64,000 nucleotides of DNA from Serratia sarumanii. GTDB lineage: Bacteria; Pseudomonadota; Gammaproteobacteria; Enterobacterales; Enterobacteriaceae. The notes under the pieces are model-generated. The model was not told the DNA's origin, made no database searches, and was given only the letters and a program-made list of their open reading frames with translations. The position numbers and the translations under genes are program-made. Location: NCBI RefSeq assembly GCF_029962605.1, contig NZ_CP124750.1:4588001-4652000 (forward strand), written 5' to 3'. Positions 21,178 through 33,864 of this stretch are shown in pieces (the first letter of the stretch is position 1; each line of letters starts with the position of its first letter).

Positions 21178-22932
21178 TTACATCGCAGCGGTGGCGGCCG
21201 GCAGCGCCGCCCCGCTGCGCTGGCTGAACCGCTGCTTCTTGCGGTAAGCGAACACGTCTTCCACGTGCCCCTCGCGGATGCGCTGCTGTAACCCGCGCCA
21301 ATACTCCGCGGTAAACAGATCGCTGTGCAATTCTTCAAACACCTGCCGAATGCGCCGATCGCCGCACAGGAAGTGGCGGAACTCCTCCGGGAACACGTCG
21401 TTGGGCGCGATGCTGTACCACGGCTCGCTGGCCAGCTCGTCCTCCGGATAGCGCGGCGGCGGAATGTCGCGGAAGTTGACCTCGGTCATGTAGCAAATTT
21501 CGTCGTAGTCGTAGAACACCACCCGCCCGTGGCGCGTCACGCCGAAGTTCTTGAACAGCATGTCGCCGGGGAAGATATTGGCGGCGGCCAGCTGCTTGAT
21601 GGCATTGCCGTACTCTTCGATCGCATCGCGCATCTGCTGGTCGTTGGCCTGCTCCAGATACAGGTTCAGCGGCGTCATGCGCCGTTCCATATACAGATGT
21701 TTGATCACGATGCGATCGCCGAGATCTTCCAGCTTGCCCGGCACTTCACGCTGCAGCTCCGCCAACAGCGCCGGGCTGAGGCGCGCCTTGTCGACGACGA
21801 AATTCTCGTACTCCTGGGTATCCGCCATGCGCCCGACGCGGTCATGCTCTTTCACCAGCTGATAGCAGGCCATCACCTGTGCCTGCGTCACCTCTTTTTG
21901 CGGGGCGAATTCGTCTTTAATCACTTTAAACACCCGATCGAAGGATGGCAGGGTGAACACCAGCATCACCATGCCCTTCACCCCCGGCGCGATAATGAAC
22001 TGCTCCTGCGACTGCGCCATAAAGGTCAGGTATTCGCGATAGCATTCGGTTTTGCCGTGCTTCTGGCAGCCGATCGCCATGTACAGCTCGGCGGTGGTTT
22101 TGCCCGGCAGGATCTCGCGCAGCCACTCCACCATCGCCGCCGGCAGCGGCGCATAGACCATAAAATAAGATCGGGCGAAGCCGAAGACGATGCTGGCCTC
22201 GGCCTTACCGGTCAGGCAGGCGTCGATAAACAGCGCGCCCGACTCGCTGTGGTGGATAGGCAGCAAGAACGGATAAACGCCGTCGGCCAGACGCAGCTTG
22301 CCGACCAGCCAGGCGGCCTTGTTGCGATAGAACAGTTCGTTGGCGATCTGGAAGGTTGCCCCCGCCAACTGCTGTGCGCTGAAGGCGCGTTGCAGCGCCT
22401 GAGTGATGTAGTGAATATCGCGCGTCAAATCCTCCCACGGCAGCCGCAGCGGCAGATCGCTCAGCACGCTGCGCAGCATCGCCGGCAGATCGCCATTGGG
22501 GGTGAAATCGCGCGCCAGCGGACGCGGAATGTCGCGAAAGCGCCGCTCCGGCTGCGAACTGAAGACGAACAGCTTGTCCGGCGTCAGATCGCGGTGCTTG
22601 AACAGCCGGCAGTAGACCGAGTTAAAGAAGCTTTCGGCGATCTCGAAGCGCGGGTAGTCCGGCAGCAGGTCGATATAGACTGCTTTGACCCGGCTGGGGA
22701 AGTCAGCGTCGAAGTATTTCTGCCCGGTGATGCATTTGAGCTGCTCCACCACCAGGCCGACGTGATGGTCATACAGATGGATGCGCTTTTTCATCGCCCG
22801 CTGCACCGCCGGCCAGTCCGCCTGCTCGAAGCGCTGCTGCGCGCCGGCGGTCACTTCCAGAAAGCGGCCGTACTGCGCATCGAAGCCTTGCAGGATCGTC
22901 TGTGCGATCAACAACTCCAGTTTTGCCGCCAT
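21178..22932 (-). CDS. aceK: Isocitrate dehydrogenase kinase/phosphatase AceK
   Basis: A 584-residue bifunctional enzyme that phosphorylates and dephosphorylates isocitrate dehydrogenase, sending isocitrate into the glyoxylate shunt. Start ATG 22932 ([26 protein letters not shown]) matches the family N-terminus. An upstream in-frame ATG at 22965 lies inside a hairpin loop and is not preferred. GNLPAMLRS-like blocks, the nucleotide-binding region around YFMVYAP (mid-protein) and the [20 protein letters not shown] and [12 protein letters not shown] segments are as in E. coli AceK (578 residues). It is third in aceBAK, after a candidate attenuator. The last codons encode a strong stem-loop (21185-21218). 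Confidence 0.95.
   Translation of the reverse strand: MAAKLELLIAQTILQGFDAQYGRFLEVTAGAQQRFEQADWPAVQRAMKKRIHLYDHHVGLVVEQLKCITGQKYFDADFPSRVKAVYIDLLPDYPRFEIAESFFNSVYCRLFKHRDLTPDKLFVFSSQPERRFRDIPRPLARDFTPNGDLPAMLRSVLSDLPLRLPWEDLTRDIHYITQALQRAFSAQQLAGATFQIANELFYRNKAAWLVGKLRLADGVYPFLLPIHHSESGALFIDACLTGKAEASIVFGFARSYFMVYAPLPAAMVEWLREILPGKTTAELYMAIGCQKHGKTECYREYLTFMAQSQEQFIIAPGVKGMVMLVFTLPSFDRVFKVIKDEFAPQKEVTQAQVMACYQLVKEHDRVGRMADTQEYENFVVDKARLSPALLAELQREVPGKLEDLGDRIVIKHLYMERRMTPLNLYLEQANDQQMRDAIEEYGNAIKQLAAANIFPGDMLFKNFGVTRHGRVVFYDYDEICYMTEVNFRDIPPPRYPEDELASEPWYSIAPNDVFPEEFRHFLCGDRRIRQVFEELHSDLFTAEYWRGLQQRIREGHVEDVFAYRKKQRFSQRSGAALPAATAAM
21185..21218. other. GC stem-loop at the convergent eda/aceK 3' ends
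   Basis: Thirteen base pairs with a one-base bulge: 21185-21198 pairs with 21206-21218 around a 7-base loop. It lies within the last codons of aceK and about 9 bases after the eda stop. No T-tract follows on either strand. It may protect or define both transcript 3' ends, because the two stop codons are separated by only one base. Confidence 0.5.
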
Positions 22933-22947
22933 CCTTACCCCCGCCAG

Positions 22948-22972
22948 AAAAAGAAGCCTGCGCATGCAGGCT
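22948..22972 (-). terminator. Candidate attenuator/terminator between aceA and aceK
   Basis: On the minus strand a 7-bp stem AGCCTGC/GCAGGCT with a 4-base loop (22955-22972) is followed by TTCTTTTT. It lies 29 bp after the aceA stop and 15 bp before the aceK start. This is the layout of a partial terminator. It would lower aceK expression relative to aceBA, which is the known expression ratio in E. coli. Confidence 0.7.
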
Positions 22973-23001
22973 CCGGATGAAACGTCTTCAAGCTTGCCGC
23001 A

Positions 23002-24309
23002 TCAGAACTGCTGTTCTTCCGTCGAACCGGTCAGCGCAGTGACCGAAGAGGCGCCGCCCTGAATAATGGTGGTGACCTTGTCGAAGTAGCCGGTGCCCAC
23101 CTCTTGCTGGTGCGACGCGAAGGTGTAACCGCGATCCACCGCGGCGAACTCCGCCTGCTGCACCTTCTCGACGTAGTGTTTCATGCCCTCGCCCTGCGCA
23201 TAGGCGTGCGCCAGGTCGAACATGTTGAACCACATGCTGTGGATGCCCGCCAGCGTAATGAACTGATACTTGTAGCCCATGTCCGACAGCGCCTGCTGGA
23301 AGCGGGCGATGGTCTGGTCGTCGAGGTTCTTCTTCCAGTTGAACGACGGCGAGCAGTTGTAGGCCAGCAGCTTGCCCGGGTATTTGGCGTGGATGGCGTC
23401 GGCGAAGCGCTGAGCGGCATCCAGATCCGGCGTTGAGGTTTCGCACCACACCATGTCCGCGTAAGGGGCATAAGCCAGGCCGCGGCTGATCGCCTGCTCG
23501 ACGCCGGCATGGGTGCGGAAGAAGCCTTCCGCCGTGCGCTCGCCGGTGACGAAGGCGCTGTCATACGGATCGCAATCGGAGGTCAGCAGGTCGGCCGCAT
23601 CGGCGTCGGTGCGGGCGATCACCAGCGTCGGCACGCCGAGCACGTCGGCCGCCAGGCGCGCGGCGACCAGTTTCTGGATCGCTTCTTGCGTCGGCACCAA
23701 CACTTTGCCGCCCATATGGCCGCATTTCTTCACCGCCGCCAGCTGGTCTTCAAAGTGCACCCCGGCGGCGCCGGCGGTGATCATCGCTTTCATCAGCTCG
23801 AAGGCGTTCAGCACGCCGCCGAAGCCGGCTTCCGCATCGGCGACGATCGGCAGGAAATAATCGGTGTAGCCTTTGCTGCCCGGCTCAATCTGGTTCGCCC
23901 ATTGGATCTGATCGGCGCGACGGAAGGTATTGTTGATGCGCTCGACCACCTTCGGCACCGAGTCCACCGGATACAGCGACTGGTCAGGGTACATGGCCGC
24001 TGCGCTGTTGGCGTCCGCCGCCACCTGCCAACCGGACAGGTAGATAGCCTCGACGCCGGCCTTGGCCTGCTGCAGCGCCTGGCCGCCGGTCAGCGCGCCC
24101 AGGCAGTTCACGTAGCCTTTGCGCGCCTTGCCGTTCAGCAACGCCCACAGTTTGGCGGCACCGTTTTGCGCCAGAGTGCATTCCGGGTTGACCGAACCGC
24201 GCAGGTTGATCACGTCTTCGGCGCTGTAAGGGCGGGTGATGCCTTCCCAACGGGCCGATTTCCATTCCTGTTCCAGCTGCTGGATCTGTTGAGAGCGAGA
24301 GGTAGACAT
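23002..24309 (-). CDS. aceA: Isocitrate lyase AceA
   Basis: A 435-residue enzyme of the glyoxylate shunt that splits isocitrate to succinate and glyoxylate. The catalytic motif KKCGH is intact, with [13 protein letters not shown] before it; YNCSPSFNW and the C-terminal TGSTEEQQF are conserved. Length matches E. coli (434). ATG 24309 has AAAGGA eight bases upstream. It follows aceB by 41 bp and is separated from aceK by a hairpin with a T-tract. Confidence 0.97.
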   Translation of the reverse strand: MSTSRSQQIQQLEQEWKSARWEGITRPYSAEDVINLRGSVNPECTLAQNGAAKLWALLNGKARKGYVNCLGALTGGQALQQAKAGVEAIYLSGWQVAADANSAAAMYPDQSLYPVDSVPKVVERINNTFRRADQIQWANQIEPGSKGYTDYFLPIVADAEAGFGGVLNAFELMKAMITAGAAGVHFEDQLAAVKKCGHMGGKVLVPTQEAIQKLVAARLAADVLGVPTLVIARTDADAADLLTSDCDPYDSAFVTGERTAEGFFRTHAGVEQAISRGLAYAPYADMVWCETSTPDLDAAQRFADAIHAKYPGKLLAYNCSPSFNWKKNLDDQTIARFQQALSDMGYKYQFITLAGIHSMWFNMFDLAHAYAQGEGMKHYVEKVQQAEFAAVDRGYTFASHQQEVGTGYFDKVTTIIQGGASSVTALTGSTEEQQF

Positions 24310-24350
24310 AATTTTTATCCTTTCAGTCGTGTAGGGTTGATTGGGAAAAT

Positions 24351-25949
24351 TCAGGCCAGCAGCTCATAGCCGGGCAGCGTCAGGAAATCGATTAACTCAT
24401 CTTGCGTGGTGATGCGCTCCATCAGGCGCGCCGCCTCTTCGTACCGGCCGGCGTTAAAGCGCGCTTCCCCCACTTCTTCACGCACCACCAACATCTCTTC
24501 TTGCAGCATCTGGCGGAACAGCGCCTTGGTGACCGGGCGCCCGTCGCTCAGGCTCTTCTCGTGGTGGATCCACTGCCAGATAGACGTACGGGAGATTTCC
24601 GCCGTGGCCGCATCTTCCATCAAACCGTAAATCGGCACGCAGCCGTTGCCGGAGATCCAGGCTTCGATGTACTGCACCGCCACGCGGATATTGGCGCGCA
24701 TCCCCGCTTCGGTACGCTCGCCGTCGCACGGTTCCAGCAGCTGTGCGGCGCTGATCGGCGCGTCTTGCTCACGCAGCACCTCCAGCTGGTTTTGGCGATC
24801 GCCCAGCGCTTTGCCGAACACTTCCATCACCGTGTCCGCCAGCCCCGGGTGCGCCACCCAGGTGCCGTCGTGGCCGTTGCTGGCCTCCAGCTCTTTGTCC
24901 GCCCGCACCTTGTTCAGCACCCAGGCGTTTTTCTCGGCGTCTTTGCTCGGGATAAACGCCGCCATGCCGCCCATGGCGAACGCGCCGCGCTTATGACAGG
25001 TTTTGATCAGCAGGCGCGAATAGGCGCTGAGGAAAGGTTTCTCCATGGTCACCGACTGACGATCCGGCAGCACGCGATCGCCGTGATTCTTCAGCGTTTT
25101 GATATAGCTGAAGATGTAATCCCAGCGGCCGCAGTTCAGACCCACGATGTGATCGCGCAGGTGGTAGAGGATTTCGTCCATCTGGAACACCGCCGGCAGG
25201 GTTTCGATCAGCACGGTCGCTTTGATGGTGCCGCGCGGCAGATCGAAACGATCCTCGGTAAAGCTGAAGACATCGCTCCACCAGGTCGCCTCTTCCCAGG
25301 ACTGGGTTTTCGGCAGGTAGAAATACGGGCCGCTGCCCTTGGCCAACAGTTGGCGATAGTTGTGGTAGAAGTACAGCGCGAAATCGAACAGGCCGCCGGG
25401 AATGGCTTCATCACGCCACAGCACGTGCTTCTCCGGCAGATGCAGGCCGCGCACGCGAGCGATCAATACCGCCGGGTTCGGCTTCAACTGGTAGATCTTG
25501 CCGGCTTCATTGGTGTAGGAAATGGTGCCGTTAACCGCATCGTGCAGGTTGATTTGGCCGTCGATGACTTTGTCCCAGCTTGGCGCCAGCGAGTCTTCGA
25601 AGTCCGCCATAAACACTTTTACGTTGGCGTTAAGCGCATTGATCACCATCTTGCGCTCGACCGGCCCGGTGATCTCGACCCGGCGGTCACGCAGATCTTG
25701 CGGAATGCCGCGGATCTGCCAGTCACCTTCACGAATGGAAGTGGTTTCCGAAATAAAACCCGGCAGTTCGCCGCGATCGATATTTTGCTGCCAGCGGACA
25801 CGCGCCGCCAGCAGCTCGTTGCGCCGCGGCGTGAATTTCCCCACCAGTTCCGCCAGGAATTCAACCGCTTCATCGGTCAACACCTGGCGCTCCGCTGCGG
25901 CGAAACCCTGCGTAAACCTTAACTCCGTGCCTGCTATCTGTTGCGTCAT
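24351..25949 (-). CDS. aceB: Malate synthase A AceB
   Basis: A 532-residue malate synthase condensing glyoxylate with acetyl-CoA. Family blocks include [28 protein letters not shown] (catalytic Asp/Glu region), [13 protein letters not shown] and [17 protein letters not shown] [16 protein letters not shown] 25949 ([12 protein letters not shown]) is chosen because AAGGAG lies seven bases upstream and the length equals E. coli AceB (533); an in-frame ATG at 25967 overlaps that site. It is the first gene of aceBAK. The promoter and an IclR-like box lie 120-160 bp upstream. Confidence 0.96.
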   Translation of the reverse strand: MTQQIAGTELRFTQGFAAAERQVLTDEAVEFLAELVGKFTPRRNELLAARVRWQQNIDRGELPGFISETTSIREGDWQIRGIPQDLRDRRVEITGPVERKMVINALNANVKVFMADFEDSLAPSWDKVIDGQINLHDAVNGTISYTNEAGKIYQLKPNPAVLIARVRGLHLPEKHVLWRDEAIPGGLFDFALYFYHNYRQLLAKGSGPYFYLPKTQSWEEATWWSDVFSFTEDRFDLPRGTIKATVLIETLPAVFQMDEILYHLRDHIVGLNCGRWDYIFSYIKTLKNHGDRVLPDRQSVTMEKPFLSAYSRLLIKTCHKRGAFAMGGMAAFIPSKDAEKNAWVLNKVRADKELEASNGHDGTWVAHPGLADTVMEVFGKALGDRQNQLEVLREQDAPISAAQLLEPCDGERTEAGMRANIRVAVQYIEAWISGNGCVPIYGLMEDAATAEISRTSIWQWIHHEKSLSDGRPVTKALFRQMLQEEMLVVREEVGEARFNAGRYEEAARLMERITTQDELIDFLTLPGYELLA

Positions 25950-26067
25950 GACCTTGCTCCTTCCCATCGTTGCGCCCGCGCGACCGGCGCATTTTCATCA
26001 GAAATCACTGTGGATCAGGGCGGATGAAACGATCCTCAACTGGTCAGATCTCATCCCGATAGCTCTA

Positions 26068-26095
26068 AGAATACTCAACAAAAAATAAAAATCAA
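26068..26095 (-). promoter_or_regulatory. aceB: Candidate aceB promoter
   Basis: On the minus strand TTGATT (26090-26095) and TATTCT (26068-26073) are separated by 16 bp. The surrounding sequence, TGGAAATGGTTTTTG followed by GATTTT, closely resembles my recollection of the E. coli aceB promoter. The -35 overlaps the IclR-like box, as expected for repression. Confidence 0.65.
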
Positions 26096-26107
26096 AAACC
26101 ATTTCCA
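26093..26107 (-). promoter_or_regulatory. IclR box at the aceB promoter
   Basis: On the minus strand TGGAAATGGTTTTTG has a perfect left half and 10 of 14 defined positions of TGGAAATNATTTCCA. It overlaps the candidate -35. The E. coli aceB operator has the same asymmetry. Confidence 0.65.
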
Positions 26108-26286
26108 TTTTATTATTAAATATTTTATTAACACTTTATTATCAACTAGTTAGATAAGATAACAATAATGACAGGTAAGGAAATCGCTTCCAGTAAATTG
26201 ATAAAGATGCACTAACACCTTGTTGAACAAAGAATTTATTGGATAAGTGTCGGATAAAAAGAGGATCTTGCAGAGGATCAACGGAG
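26108..26286. other. AT-rich upstream region of aceBAK, no gene seen
   Basis: Together with the promoter this forms the 374-bp gap between aceB and metA. It is markedly AT-rich, with runs such as tattattaaatattttatta near 26110, in a GC-rich neighbourhood. That is suggestive of IHF or H-NS binding or an UP-element-like region. No open frame with a ribosome-binding site was found. Confidence 0.5.
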
Positions 26287-26309
26287 CGGCGGCCTCGATT
26301 CAGCCGCCG
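26287..26309 (-). terminator. Stem-loop after metA, weak terminator candidate
   Basis: cggcggc (26287-26293) and gccgccg (26303-26309) form a 7-bp stem with a 9-base loop, 14 bp after the metA stop. No T-tract follows on the minus strand, so termination may need Rho. It may also simply protect the metA 3' end. Confidence 0.4.
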
Positions 26310-26323
26310 GCAGGCAGAAAAGA

Positions 26324-27253
26324 TCAGTCGAGCGTCGGATTCATATGACGCAGATCGTACGGCGTGATCTGGTAGACGTAATAGTTGAGCCAGTTGGAAA
26401 ACAGCAGATGGCCATGGCTGCGCCAGGTGGCTTTCGGTGTCAGTGCGGGGTTGTCATCCGGGAAGTAGTTGAGCGGAACGGCGGGATCGAGGCCAGCTTC
26501 GTGGTCGCGACAATACTCCCCCGCCAGGGTCAGCGCATCATACTCCGGATGGCCGGTGACGAACGCCAGGCGCTTATCCCTGCTGGCGAACAGGTAGGCG
26601 CCCGCCTGTTCGGATTCGGCCAGAATATCCAGGTCGGTATATTGGCGAATCACCTCGGTCGGGAAATCGGCATAGCGTGAATGCGGCGCCAGGAAACTTT
26701 CGTCGAAGCCGCGCGTCAGCAACGCATGCTGCTGTAGCGTTTGGTGCGGGTAAACGCCGGAGAGCTTCACTTCGCGCGTCATCTTGGGAATGCCATACAG
26801 AATATTCAACGCCGCCTGTACCGCCCAGCACACGAACAGCGTGGAGGTAACGTGGTGCTTGGCCCAGTCGATCACGCGCTCGATCTGTGGCCAATAGGCA
26901 ACATCGCAGAAATCGACCAGCCCCAGCGGCGCGCCGGTGACGATCAGACCATCGAAGTTCTCGTTCTGGATATCCTCGAAGTCGCAGTAGAAGTTATTCA
27001 GATGCTCGGCCGGCGTGTTCTTCGATTCGCGGCTGTCGATACGCAGCAGCTGGATATCAATCTGCAGCGGCGAGTTGGACAACAGGCGCAGAAACTGGTT
27101 TTCCGTTTCGATCTTCTTTGGCATCAGGTTGAGGATCAGCACTTTCAGTGGCCTGATTTCCTGTGTTTTTGCCCGCGAGGATGTCATCACGAAGACATTC
27201 TCACCGCGCAAGAAATTGACCGCAGGTAACTCATCAGGAACACGAATCGGCAT
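26324..27253 (-). CDS. metA: Homoserine O-succinyltransferase MetA
   Basis: A 309-residue enzyme, the same length as in E. coli, for the first committed step of methionine synthesis. The nucleophile Cys is in [18 protein letters not shown] and the catalytic His of VTGHPEYD are present. The protein belongs to the class I glutamine-amidotransferase-like fold. A MetJ operator of four 8-bp units, a sigma-70 promoter and a MetR box are all visible upstream. The gene follows the rRNA operon in the same direction, as at E. coli rrnE, but the small genes yjaA and yjaB found between them there are absent. Confidence 0.97.
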   Translation of the reverse strand: MPIRVPDELPAVNFLRGENVFVMTSSRAKTQEIRPLKVLILNLMPKKIETENQFLRLLSNSPLQIDIQLLRIDSRESKNTPAEHLNNFYCDFEDIQNENFDGLIVTGAPLGLVDFCDVAYWPQIERVIDWAKHHVTSTLFVCWAVQAALNILYGIPKMTREVKLSGVYPHQTLQQHALLTRGFDESFLAPHSRYADFPTEVIRQYTDLDILAESEQAGAYLFASRDKRLAFVTGHPEYDALTLAGEYCRDHEAGLDPAVPLNYFPDDNPALTPKATWRSHGHLLFSNWLNYYVYQITPYDLRHMNPTLD

Positions 27254-27269
27254 TGCTTAACCCTCACAC

Positions 27270-27301
27270 ATCCATTTATACGTTTAGACTTCTAGATGCC
27301 C
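27270..27301. promoter_or_regulatory. MetJ operator of metA (four tandem met boxes)
   Basis: Read on the minus strand, four adjacent 8-mers resemble AGACGTCT: GGGCATCT, AGAAGTCT (7 of 8), AAACGTAT (6 of 8) and AAATGGAT. They lie 17-48 bp upstream of the metA start and just downstream of the -10, where MetJ with S-adenosylmethionine would block transcription. Confidence 0.75.
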
Positions 27302-27302
27302 G

Positions 27303-27331
27303 AAGATAGCGTTTTTTTCCGTCGCTGTCGA
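27303..27331 (-). promoter_or_regulatory. metA: metA promoter
   Basis: On the minus strand TCGACA (27326-27331) and TATCTT (27303-27308) have a 17-bp spacer. The MetJ boxes begin two bases past the -10, and the MetR box ends 17 bp upstream of the -35. Confidence 0.65.
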
Positions 27332-27347
27332 GCATTCAGCGGAAAGG

Positions 27348-27360
27348 TGAAAATGTTTCA
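27348..27360. promoter_or_regulatory. MetR box upstream of metA
   Basis: tgaaaatgtttca fits TGAANNWNNTTCA at every defined position on both strands. It lies 17 bp upstream of the metA -35, a normal activator position for a LysR-type regulator. MetR controls metA in E. coli. Confidence 0.65.
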
Positions 27361-27411
27361 TTGCGCGATCTGCGCCAAGATATGAGTAGAGGGAGTAAAG
27401 GGGCTGAAAAG

Positions 27412-27438
27412 CAAAAAGGCCATCCTTTCGGATGGCCT
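27412..27438 (-). terminator. rRNA operon terminator
   Basis: On the minus strand a 9-bp stem AGGCCATCC/GGATGGCCT with a GAAA loop (27417-27438) is followed by TTTTGCTTTT. It lies 14 bp after the last 5S gene and matches the T1-type terminator of enterobacterial rRNA operons. Confidence 0.9.
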
Positions 27439-27451
27439 ATTGGCTTATTTG

Positions 27452-27571
27452 ATGCTTGGCAGTGTCCTACTCTCGCATGGGGAGACCCCACACTACCATC
27501 GGCGCTACGGCGTTTCACTTCTGAGTTCGGCATGGGGTCAGGTGGGACCACCGCGCTATTGCCGCCAAGCA
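27452..27571 (-). rRNA. rrf: 5S ribosomal RNA, distal copy
   Basis: 120 bases, almost identical to E. coli 5S rRNA. It differs from the second copy in this operon only at positions 4 and 116, where T-A replaces C-G, a compensatory change in helix I. It is the last gene of the operon. Confidence 0.97.
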
Positions 27572-27614
27572 AATTCTTTTTTCTGCCGAACTTCTAAACC
27601 CACTTTAAATAAAG

Positions 27615-27690
27615 TGGTGCTGATACCCAGAGTCGAACTGGGGACCTCACCCTTACCAAGGGTGCGCTCTACCAACTGAGCCATATCAGC
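27615..27690 (-). tRNA. thrV: tRNA-Thr (anticodon GGT)
   Basis: A 76-base tRNA with encoded CCA (27615-27617). The anticodon loop reads CTTGGTAAG, and the T-loop GTTCGACTC and D-loop AGTTGGTAGA are standard. It lies between the two 5S genes, as thrV does in E. coli rrnD. Confidence 0.95.
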
Positions 27691-27702
27691 ACGCTTAATT
27701 TG

Positions 27703-27822
27703 ATGCCTGGCAGTGTCCTACTCTCGCATGGGGAGACCCCACACTACCATCGGCGCTACGGCGTTTCACTTCTGAGTTCGGCATGGGGTCAGGTGGGACC
27801 ACCGCGCTATTGCCGCCAGGCA
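27703..27822 (-). rRNA. rrf: 5S ribosomal RNA, proximal copy
   Basis: 120 bases, directly downstream of the 23S gene. It is identical to the distal copy apart from the C4-G116 pair. Ends are set by alignment with E. coli 5S (TGCCTGGCGGC to GCCAGGCAT). Confidence 0.97.
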
Positions 27823-27924
27823 AATTCTGTTTCATTCCAACCGCGTCACTCTCGTGTCGCCATCAGAACCAATCTCGGAACTTCGCTGAAAATCTCTTCG
27901 TCTCTAAAACACCTTCGGTGTTGT

Positions 27925-30832
<2,908 letters not shown>

Positions 30833-30967
30833 TCACAACCCGAAGATGTTTCCATCGTTCAAGTTGCAAACATTTGAGAGACTCTATGACAGGTTACTCT
30901 TCATTCCGGTACTTCTACGGAGGAATGAATTTCAGCCGTCATGTTTCAATTTTCAGCTTGTTCCAGA

Positions 30968-30980
30968 TTGTTAAAGAGCA
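30968..30980 (-). promoter_or_regulatory. Spacer boxA antitermination element
   Basis: TGCTCTTTAACAA on the minus strand, about 135 bases before the 23S gene. It binds NusB/NusE and keeps RNA polymerase in the antiterminated state. The 16S-23S spacer spans 30833-31235 and otherwise holds tRNA-Glu and the processing stems. Confidence 0.85.
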
Positions 30981-31071
30981 ATATCTTAAACATGACTCGA
31001 AAGTCATCTTTAAGATATGGTGTATCGTCAGATACTGAAGACCGCCGCTTTCACCGGGTGGGTCGGAAGCT

Positions 31072-31147
31072 TGGCGTCCCCTAGGGGATTCGAACCCCTG
31101 TTACCGCCGTGAAAGGGCGGTGTCCTAGGCCTCTAGACGAAGGGGAC
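31072..31147 (-). tRNA. gltV: tRNA-Glu (anticodon TTC)
   Basis: A 76-base tRNA with encoded CCA (31072-31074). The anticodon loop is CTTTCAC, the T-arm GTTCGAATC and the acceptor GTCCCCT with AGGGGAC. It is the only tRNA of the 16S-23S spacer. The gltV name is by analogy with E. coli rrnE. Confidence 0.95.
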
Positions 31148-31235
31148 ACGACACCGTACTTTTATGACGCTTTTGCTCGTTACTTTTTCATCAGACAATC
31201 TGTGTGAGCACGCCACTCGAAGCAATATCTTTAGG

Positions 31236-32777
<1,542 letters not shown>

Positions 32778-32930
32778 AAAGCTTGATGTGCTTCCACTCG
32801 AGAAGCGATGCTCAAAGATTTACTGCATGAATTTTACTTCAGTTAGTCACTCTTCAAGACTTGATATTTTTTTGCATCCGAAGATGCTGGATATCGTCTT
32901 GTGGAGTGCCCACACAGATTGTCTGATAAA

Positions 32931-32943
32931 TTGTTAAAGAGCA
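32931..32943 (-). promoter_or_regulatory. Leader boxA antitermination element
   Basis: TGCTCTTTAACAA on the minus strand, in the rRNA leader between P2 and the 16S gene. It is identical to the spacer copy at 30968-30980. Confidence 0.85.
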
Positions 32944-32982
32944 GTGAGTTAGGCGCTTTCGCTTGCTAACTCGAGGTGGCGT

Positions 32983-33010
32983 ATATTACGCTTTCCTCTT
33001 TCAGAGTCAA
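32983..33010 (-). promoter_or_regulatory. rRNA promoter P2
   Basis: TTGACT (33005-33010) and TAATAT (32983-32988) with a 16-bp spacer on the minus strand. It lies about 80 bp downstream of P1, the usual tandem layout. Confidence 0.85.
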
Positions 33011-33089
33011 CCCTAATTTTCAGGATTTTTTCTCTTTCTTCCCGGCCGCTGTGTGAAGTGAATCACTTGCGCCGTGTCGATGGAGGCGC

Positions 33090-33117
33090 ATTATAGGGAT
33101 CCGAGTTTTTTGCACAA
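33090..33117 (-). promoter_or_regulatory. rRNA promoter P1 with GCGCC discriminator
   Basis: TTGTGC (33112-33117) and TATAAT (33090-33095), 16-bp spacer, then the GC-rich discriminator GCGCC typical of stringently controlled promoters. The A/T-rich stretch just upstream (33121-33155) fits an UP element. The rest of the gap to yrdA (33118-33283) is the divergent control region. Confidence 0.9.
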
Positions 33118-33283
33118 CCCCTTTTTTGATCTTTTCTTTCTGTTTGCACACTTTTCAGCCCTTCCGTGTGGATCTTGTGCGATCAGGGCCATTTTCAGCA
33201 GGATCCGGCGCTGCCGTTGGTTGTAATTCCATCGCCAGGGTCTAGTATTGCCGGTAAATATGATCCCGACGTGAGGCAGCACT

Positions 33284-33826
33284 ATGTCCGATGCAGTACG
33301 TTCTTATCTTCAATACACCCCCAAACTCGGTCAGCGTGTCTTGATCGATCCTTCCAGCGTCGTGATCGGCGACGTCGATCTGGCGGATGACGTCAGTATC
33401 TGGCCGCTGGTCGCTATCCGCGGTGACGTCAATGCGGTAAAGATCGGCGCGCGCAGCAATATTCAGGACGGCAGCGTACTGCATGTGACTCACCGTTCCG
33501 AACACAACCCAGACGGTTATCCCCTGCTGATTGGGGAAGACGTGACCGTGGGCCATAAAGCCATGCTGCACGGCTGCGCCATCGGCAACCGGGTGCTGGT
33601 CGGTATGGGATCGATCCTGTTGGACGGTGTAGTAGTAGAAGACGACGTAATGATTGGCGCTGGCAGTTTGGTGGCGCCGGGCAAACGGCTGGCCAGCGGC
33701 TATCTCTATATGGGGAGCCCGGCACGCCAGGTTCGGCCGTTGACCGCCGCCGAGTTGGAAGGATTGCTTTATTCTTCTAATAACTATGTGCGTTGGAAAG
33801 ACGAATACCTGTCGGAAGACATCTGA
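33284..33826 (+). CDS. yrdA: Gamma-carbonic-anhydrase-like hexapeptide protein YrdA
   Basis: A 180-residue left-handed beta-helix protein. Hexapeptide repeats run through about residues 28-130, and the gamma-carbonic-anhydrase metal ligands appear as His67 (VLHVTH), His91 and His96 (GHKAMLHGC). Arg46/Asp48 (IRGDV) are conserved. The physiological role of YrdA is not firmly established; carbonic anhydrase activity is inferred from the family. GAGG lies 7 bases before ATG 33284. It diverges from the rRNA operon and converges on aroE. Confidence 0.92.
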   Translation: MSDAVRSYLQYTPKLGQRVLIDPSSVVIGDVDLADDVSIWPLVAIRGDVNAVKIGARSNIQDGSVLHVTHRSEHNPDGYPLLIGEDVTVGHKAMLHGCAIGNRVLVGMGSILLDGVVVEDDVMIGAGSLVAPGKRLASGYLYMGSPARQVRPLTAAELEGLLYSSNNYVRWKDEYLSEDI

Positions 33827-33830
33827 CGGC

Positions 33831-33860
33831 CACCCCGTTCCCTATATAGAGAACGGGGTG
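33831..33860. terminator. Stem-loop between convergent yrdA and aroE
   Basis: A perfect 10-bp stem, caccccgttc (33831-33840) with gaacggggtg (33851-33860), fills nearly the whole 38-bp gap between the two stop codons. There is no T-tract on either strand. It probably marks both transcript ends. Confidence 0.6.
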
Positions 33861-33864
33861 GGAA

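Noticed and set aside
24402..25922. A 506-codon frame opposite aceB
   Set aside because: Antisense shadow; no ribosome-binding site and no family motif.
26023..26036. Possible Cra (FruR) site gatgaaacgatcct-like upstream of aceB
   Set aside because: It matches most of the consensus, but it lies downstream of the promoter, in the leader. The known E. coli Cra site activates from upstream. Left out as a feature.
27452..27822. Two near-identical 120-bp repeats as a mobile or CRISPR-like element
   Set aside because: They are the two 5S rRNA genes separated by tRNA-Thr.
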